From assembly GCA_027604665.1 (NCBI GenBank), contig JADGIZ010000205.1:1-19472 (forward strand): a DNA stretch of 19,472 nucleotides, written 5' to 3'. Numbering within the stretch: the first letter of the stretch is position 1; each line of letters opens with the position of its first letter. The position numbers were made by a program, and so were the translations under genes. Under the pieces are notes generated by a model. That model was not told the origin of the DNA. It searched no databases and worked only from the letters and a program-made list of their open reading frames with translations. Below, one piece after another: positions 17,541-19,472 of this stretch. The DNA comes from Polyrhizophydium stewartii (taxonomy: Eukaryota > Chytridiomycota > Chytridiomycetes > Rhizophydiales).

Positions 17541-17577
17541 GCCTTGCGGCCAATCGTCTTAACAAACCACGGTGGTT
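17541..17577. repeat. Two adjacent hairpins GCC-TTGC-GGC and AACCAC-G-GTGGTT
   Basis: GCC-TTGC-GGC occupies 17541-17550. AACCAC (17565-17570) and GTGGTT (17572-17577) form an odd-centred perfect palindrome with six-base arms. They follow directly after the CCCGGAT inverted repeat. Confidence 0.45.
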
Positions 17578-17673
17578 GATGATAGGTGACATCTTTCAGG
17601 TATCTTTGTTGATTTTATTTTGGACATATCCACAAAGAAGAGATACAATGTTGGTTCCGAATAAGTTGTATAC

Positions 17674-17687
17674 GCCCCGTAGGGGGC
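17674..17687 (+). repeat. GC hairpin CCCC-GTA-GGGG
   Basis: GCCCC, a GTA loop and GGGGGC: a four- to five-base all-GC stem with one extra G. It is an enlarged relative of GGGC-GTA-GCCC at 7645 and 16827, with the same GNA loop. Confidence 0.5.
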
Positions 17688-17997
17688 TACCCTTAAATAC
17701 CTTAATACAAACCATTTGGACTAAAATCAAGCCAATTGTTGAACTTACATCATTTTATAATTGATTTTATTGTACTTACATTACTTTCCAAGGTTAAATA
17801 TTAACTTTGACACTCTAATTTTAATCTCCTCCCATTTTCACTCTTTTGGATCCTATGTAGTATTGTGACGTATAAATTAAATAAAAATATGTAGATAGCC
17901 TGAAGATGGATCTATTTAGTGTAGATAAATATCGCCTTTAAATCCAAATCACTCTTAAAGAAGCTATCATAGGTTTTTATTAAACCGCCTCTAAAGG

Positions 17998-18014
17998 TCG
18001 ATCCATAGGATCGA
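17998..18014. repeat. Hairpin TCGATCC-ATA-GGATCGA
   Basis: A seven-base perfect stem (17998-18004 with 18008-18014) with a three-base ATA loop. A sister hairpin with the same TCGATC arm lies at 18130-18146. Confidence 0.55.
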
Positions 18015-18129
18015 TAATTAAAGAGTTGGTTATTTTGAAGCATTCGTAAGATACAATACTTAAGCTTATTTAAGCAAGATTATGGAAAAATAAAACAAGA
18101 GTGGTGGTTGATTATTAGTTCAGATAATG

Positions 18130-18146
18130 TCGATCTTCTAGATCGA
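18130..18146. repeat. Hairpin TCGATC-TTCTA-GATCGA
   Basis: A six-base perfect stem around a five-base loop, sharing its arm with 17998-18014. A looser ATCGAT...ATCGAT pair also appears at 19081-19099. Confidence 0.5.
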
Positions 18147-18182
18147 TAACTGCAACACCAGCAGATCAGAGCTAGATGATGA

Positions 18183-18365
18183 ATCAAAGAACTATTAAGC
18201 CCGGATTCACATCAATAGAAAAGAGAGGATTCACTAATTACATTAGTTGCTAAAATAGAAAAAGGTAACCTAATTGAAAAACCAGGAGGTATAATAATAC
18301 AGACAATAATTGGAATTAAAGAGGTAGTCCCAAATAAGCAAACAAAGGTAACGTGTCGTAGCTAA
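18183..18365 (+). other. Open frame with one in-frame TAG, weak coding candidate
   Basis: The frame runs 60 codons to a TAA at 18363, broken once by TAG at 18216. The 48 codons after that TAG read like a soluble basic protein (for example KIEKGNLIEKPGGIIIQTII). There is no recognisable family. Under a code where UAG is sense, as in some chytrid and chlorophycean mitochondria (code 16), it would be continuous back to a TGA at 18180. An upstream ATG pair in another frame (18176 and 18179) does not feed it. Probability of being real is low. Confidence 0.15.
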
Positions 18366-18478
18366 AGGTTGTTCCAACTTTTTGATCTCGTTCTTGAATT
18401 TAATTGAACTCTAAGTGGTTTTCATAAACTATCTGTAAGAGGCTGGGAATAGCACCATTTGCGTTTAGGGCATCGCTT

Positions 18479-18496
18479 GGCGCGAGCTGACGCGCC
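18479..18496. repeat. GC hairpin GGCGCG-AGCTGA-CGCGCC
   Basis: A six-base all-GC perfect stem (18479-18484 with 18491-18496) and a six-base loop. It is among the most GC-rich stems in the window and stands 120 bases before the GC module at 18617. Confidence 0.55.
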
Positions 18497-18616
18497 GTCC
18501 GATCAACACTGAAGCATGACGGGAATTGTATTAGTGGTATATATAATAGCCAGCATAAGGAAATAATCTTAGTCTAATACGCATATATCTGTATGTAACT
18601 AGAATCATGATAGGGC

Positions 18617-18680
18617 AACCCCCGGCCGCTCTGGGCCGGGTTTAGCGGATGCGGGAACCCGCCCCTCAGGGCCGGGTTTA
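18617..18680. repeat. GC-rich double hairpin module
   Basis: Hairpin 1 pairs CCCGGCC (18621-18627) with GGCCGGG (18634-18640). Hairpin 2 pairs AACCCG (18656-18661) with CGGGTT (18673-18678), and CCC (18663-18665) with GGG (18669-18671) around TCA. GGGCCGGGTTTA is a direct repeat at 18633-18644 and 18669-18680. AGCGGATGCGGGAACCC at 18644-18660 recurs exactly at 18743-18759. A minus-strand open frame over this region (18574-18768) reads GGFPHPL twice only because it traverses these repeats, so I do not call it a gene. Confidence 0.6.
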
Positions 18681-18721
18681 CGCTTAATTTATTAGGTGGG
18701 TCACTTAAATACCTTTGAATC

Positions 18722-18740
18722 GTTATTTTGAAAACTGTTA
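18722..18740 (+). repeat. 19-base direct repeat copy 1
   Basis: GTTATTTTGAAAACTGTTA is found exactly again at 19396-19414, and its first 11 bases also at 18029-18039. Here it directly precedes the second copy of the AGCGGATGCGGGAACCC repeat. Confidence 0.65.
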
Positions 18741-18742
18741 GA

Positions 18743-18765
18743 AGCGGATGCGGGAACCCTCCGGC
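18743..18765 (+). repeat. 17-base GC repeat copy 2
   Basis: AGCGGATGCGGGAACCC (18743-18759) is identical to 18644-18660 and is followed by TCCGGCC. The GGCCGG at the end can pair with CCGGCC at 18622-18627, so the whole 18617-18765 block could close on itself. Confidence 0.6.
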
Positions 18766-18790
18766 CAATTATTTTATTTGATGGGGTATT

Positions 18791-18870
18791 ACCTGGATCA
18801 AGCTATTTACGTATCGCCTCATTTCTTAAAATCATTCGGCTCACTCTGATGGGCCCGCCTTGATCCAGGT
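18791..18870. repeat. 12-base inverted repeat, 56-base spacer
   Basis: ACCTGGATCAAG (18791-18802) and CTTGATCCAGGT (18859-18870) are perfect complements, the longest exact inverted arms I found. The spacer is 56 bases and contains GGGCCC (18851-18856). It could be the terminal repeats of a very small non-autonomous element or the base of a large hairpin. I see no clear target-site duplication. Confidence 0.6.
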
Positions 18871-18886
18871 CATCACCTCTTATTAG

Positions 18887-18916
18887 AGCGGCGCATTAAT
18901 AGGCGCCGCTTTCTAT
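18887..18916 (+). terminator. Terminator-like stem-loop AGCGGCGC/GCGCCGCT
   Basis: An eight-base perfect GC-rich stem (18887-18894 with 18903-18910) with loop ATTAATAG, followed by TTCTATT. Stem, loop size and the short T-rich tail resemble a factor-independent bacterial or plastid terminator on the + strand. No gene that would end here is identified, so the role is inferred from shape only. It could equally be another GC cluster of the same cluster zone. Confidence 0.35.
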
Positions 18917-19136
18917 TGTTTCTTAACTCTATTTGTTTACTCTTATCCATTGACTAGTCTGATCTTGTGCCGAATATTGATTACACCAGAGAATCTTATA
19001 ATAAGGTAGAATCCATCCTCATCTGATTAGATGGTCAATATAGCCAGAATCTGGGATATGACTACAAGATAAGAAGAATCATCGATATAATAGATCGATC
19101 AACAAGTCTTATTTATAGGGGAAGACAAGATCAGAA

Positions 19137-19379
19137 ATGATGTCACTTTATAGAGGGCATTATCTTACTACTAAATCTGTAGTGCGAATTAAAAGATCAT
19201 TCTTAGGTTTAACTTAGCATGATCATGTAAGTGGTGAAAATACCAAAAGAATCAAAGTGTATGATGAAAATGGATGGTACACTACTAAACCTTTAGTTAT
19301 TAACAAAGGCAGTCTAGGGCCATTAGATTAGATAAGTATACGTGAAGTACGTAATAGAATAAAATCCCTAATCAATTAA
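19137..19379 (+). other. Open frame with two in-frame TAGs, weak coding candidate
   Basis: From tandem ATGs at 19137 and 19140 the frame runs 80 codons to TAA at 19377, interrupted only by TAG at 19215 and 19329. The residues between are lysine- and arginine-rich with aromatic residues spread through (for example IKVYDENGWYTTKPLVINKG). I looked for similarity to a small ribosomal protein such as S19 and could not make a convincing alignment. If UAG were a sense codon it would be a complete 80-residue reading frame. Chance is still the simplest explanation. Confidence 0.18.
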
Positions 19380-19395
19380 ATATATTCTATAGAAA

Positions 19396-19414
19396 GTTAT
19401 TTTGAAAACTGTTA
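19396..19414 (+). repeat. 19-base direct repeat copy 2
   Basis: Exact match to 18722-18740 with unrelated flanks. It lies 17 bases after the TAA that ends the weak open frame at 19137-19379. Confidence 0.65.
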
Positions 19415-19472
19415 TAGCTATCTTTGGTATAAATGAGTAACTAATTCAAATCAAACAAGACCCCCATAAAGG

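Larger units (their letters stand above)
17534..17764 (+). other. 76-codon open frame, function unrecognised
   Basis: The frame opens at an ATG at 17534 and closes with TGA at 17762-17764. It starts MYRLAANRLNKPRWL and contains a hydrophobic run (FQVSLLILFW, about residues 21-30). I know no family with this pattern. Both strands are unusually open here, and the frame passes through three GC palindromes (17541, 17565 and 17674), which suggests non-coding GC clusters lowering the stop rate. No ribosome-binding site is evident. Length is within chance for the window as a whole. Confidence 0.15.
17765..18175. other. Spacer with two TCGATC hairpins
   Basis: No gene called. One frame from about 17886 gives runs of plausible residues between TAA and TAG stops, but its stop density is the chance value (see rejected list). 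The two hairpins below are the only clear structure. Confidence 0.4.
18917..19472. other. AT-rich spacer to the window end
   Basis: No established gene. It contains the 15-base repeat copy at 19058-19072, the weak open frame at 19137-19379 and the 19-base repeat copy at 19396-19414. Confidence 0.4.

Noticed and set aside
17886..18254. A + strand frame with plausible residues broken only by TAA and TAG, as if CAA and CAG had mutated
   Set aside because: Eight stops in about 123 codons is the density expected at random for this composition, so it is no evidence of a relic gene.
18470..18520. GCGAGCTGACG, similar to a conserved small-subunit rRNA word
   Set aside because: Only a few bases match. 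They are part of the GGCGCG/CGCGCC hairpin, and no other rRNA motif is nearby.
18574..18768. 64-codon minus-strand frame with repeated GGFPHPL
   Set aside because: The peptide repeat is only the translation of the duplicated GC hairpin module, and no family or start signal supports it.
19137..19379. Assignment of the lysine-rich frame to ribosomal protein S19
   Set aside because: A few residues line up loosely, but the conserved S19 core is missing and gaps are needed throughout.

Overview
The window is about one third GC by eye, with TpA steps (CTA, TAG, TATA) everywhere. I find no gene in it that I can defend. The longest open frame is 78 codons. At this base composition roughly 7-8% of codons should be stops by chance, so about a dozen stop-free runs of 70 or more codons are expected across six frames of 19.5 kb. 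The observed open frames look like that chance tail. I recognise no rRNA, tRNA, intron core, homing endonuclease motif, transposase motif or CRISPR array.
Two host settings fit. The first is a long intergenic stretch of an expanded organelle genome, such as a fungal or chytrid mitochondrion or a chlorophycean-type plastid or mitochondrion. There, AT-rich spacer is seeded with short GC clusters. The second is an AT-rich nuclear isochore of a filamentous fungus eroded by repeat-induced point mutation (RIP). The many dispersed GC-rich micro-hairpins favour the organelle; the TpA excess alone would also fit RIP. I cannot decide between them from the sequence.
What the window does contain is structure. 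(1) A dispersed 16-22 base GC element, core AATTGCGNAGCAYCGA, occurs about a dozen times in both orientations, including a 22-base exact pair at 9476 and 9914. (2) A wider set of tiny perfect hairpins has three-base loops that are nearly all of the form GNA, or TNC on the other strand. Examples are CAGC-GAA-GCTG, ACAGC-GGA-GCTGT, GGGC-GTA-GCCC and AGCC-GCA-GGCT. (3) There is an 11-base tandem array at 12257-12319 and a loose AGTTATAG array at 8880-9505. (4) The right end, 17.5-18.9 kb, is dense in hairpins, including a repeated GC module (18617-18770), a 12-base inverted repeat (18791/18859) and a terminator-like stem-loop (18887-18910).
Layout: 1-2950 is AT-rich and almost featureless. 2950-3800 is a hairpin-rich stretch. 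3800-7240 is plain spacer with GC clusters. 7240-8100 is a somewhat more GC-rich island with the most protein-like open frames. 8100-9950 holds the AGTTATAG array and GC hairpins. 9950-12240 is plain. 12240-16600 is spacer of mixed composition with hairpins. 16600-18920 is the low-stop, hairpin-dense zone. 18920-19472 is plain apart from a repeat and one weak open frame. No gene-to-gene pathway can be described because no gene is established.
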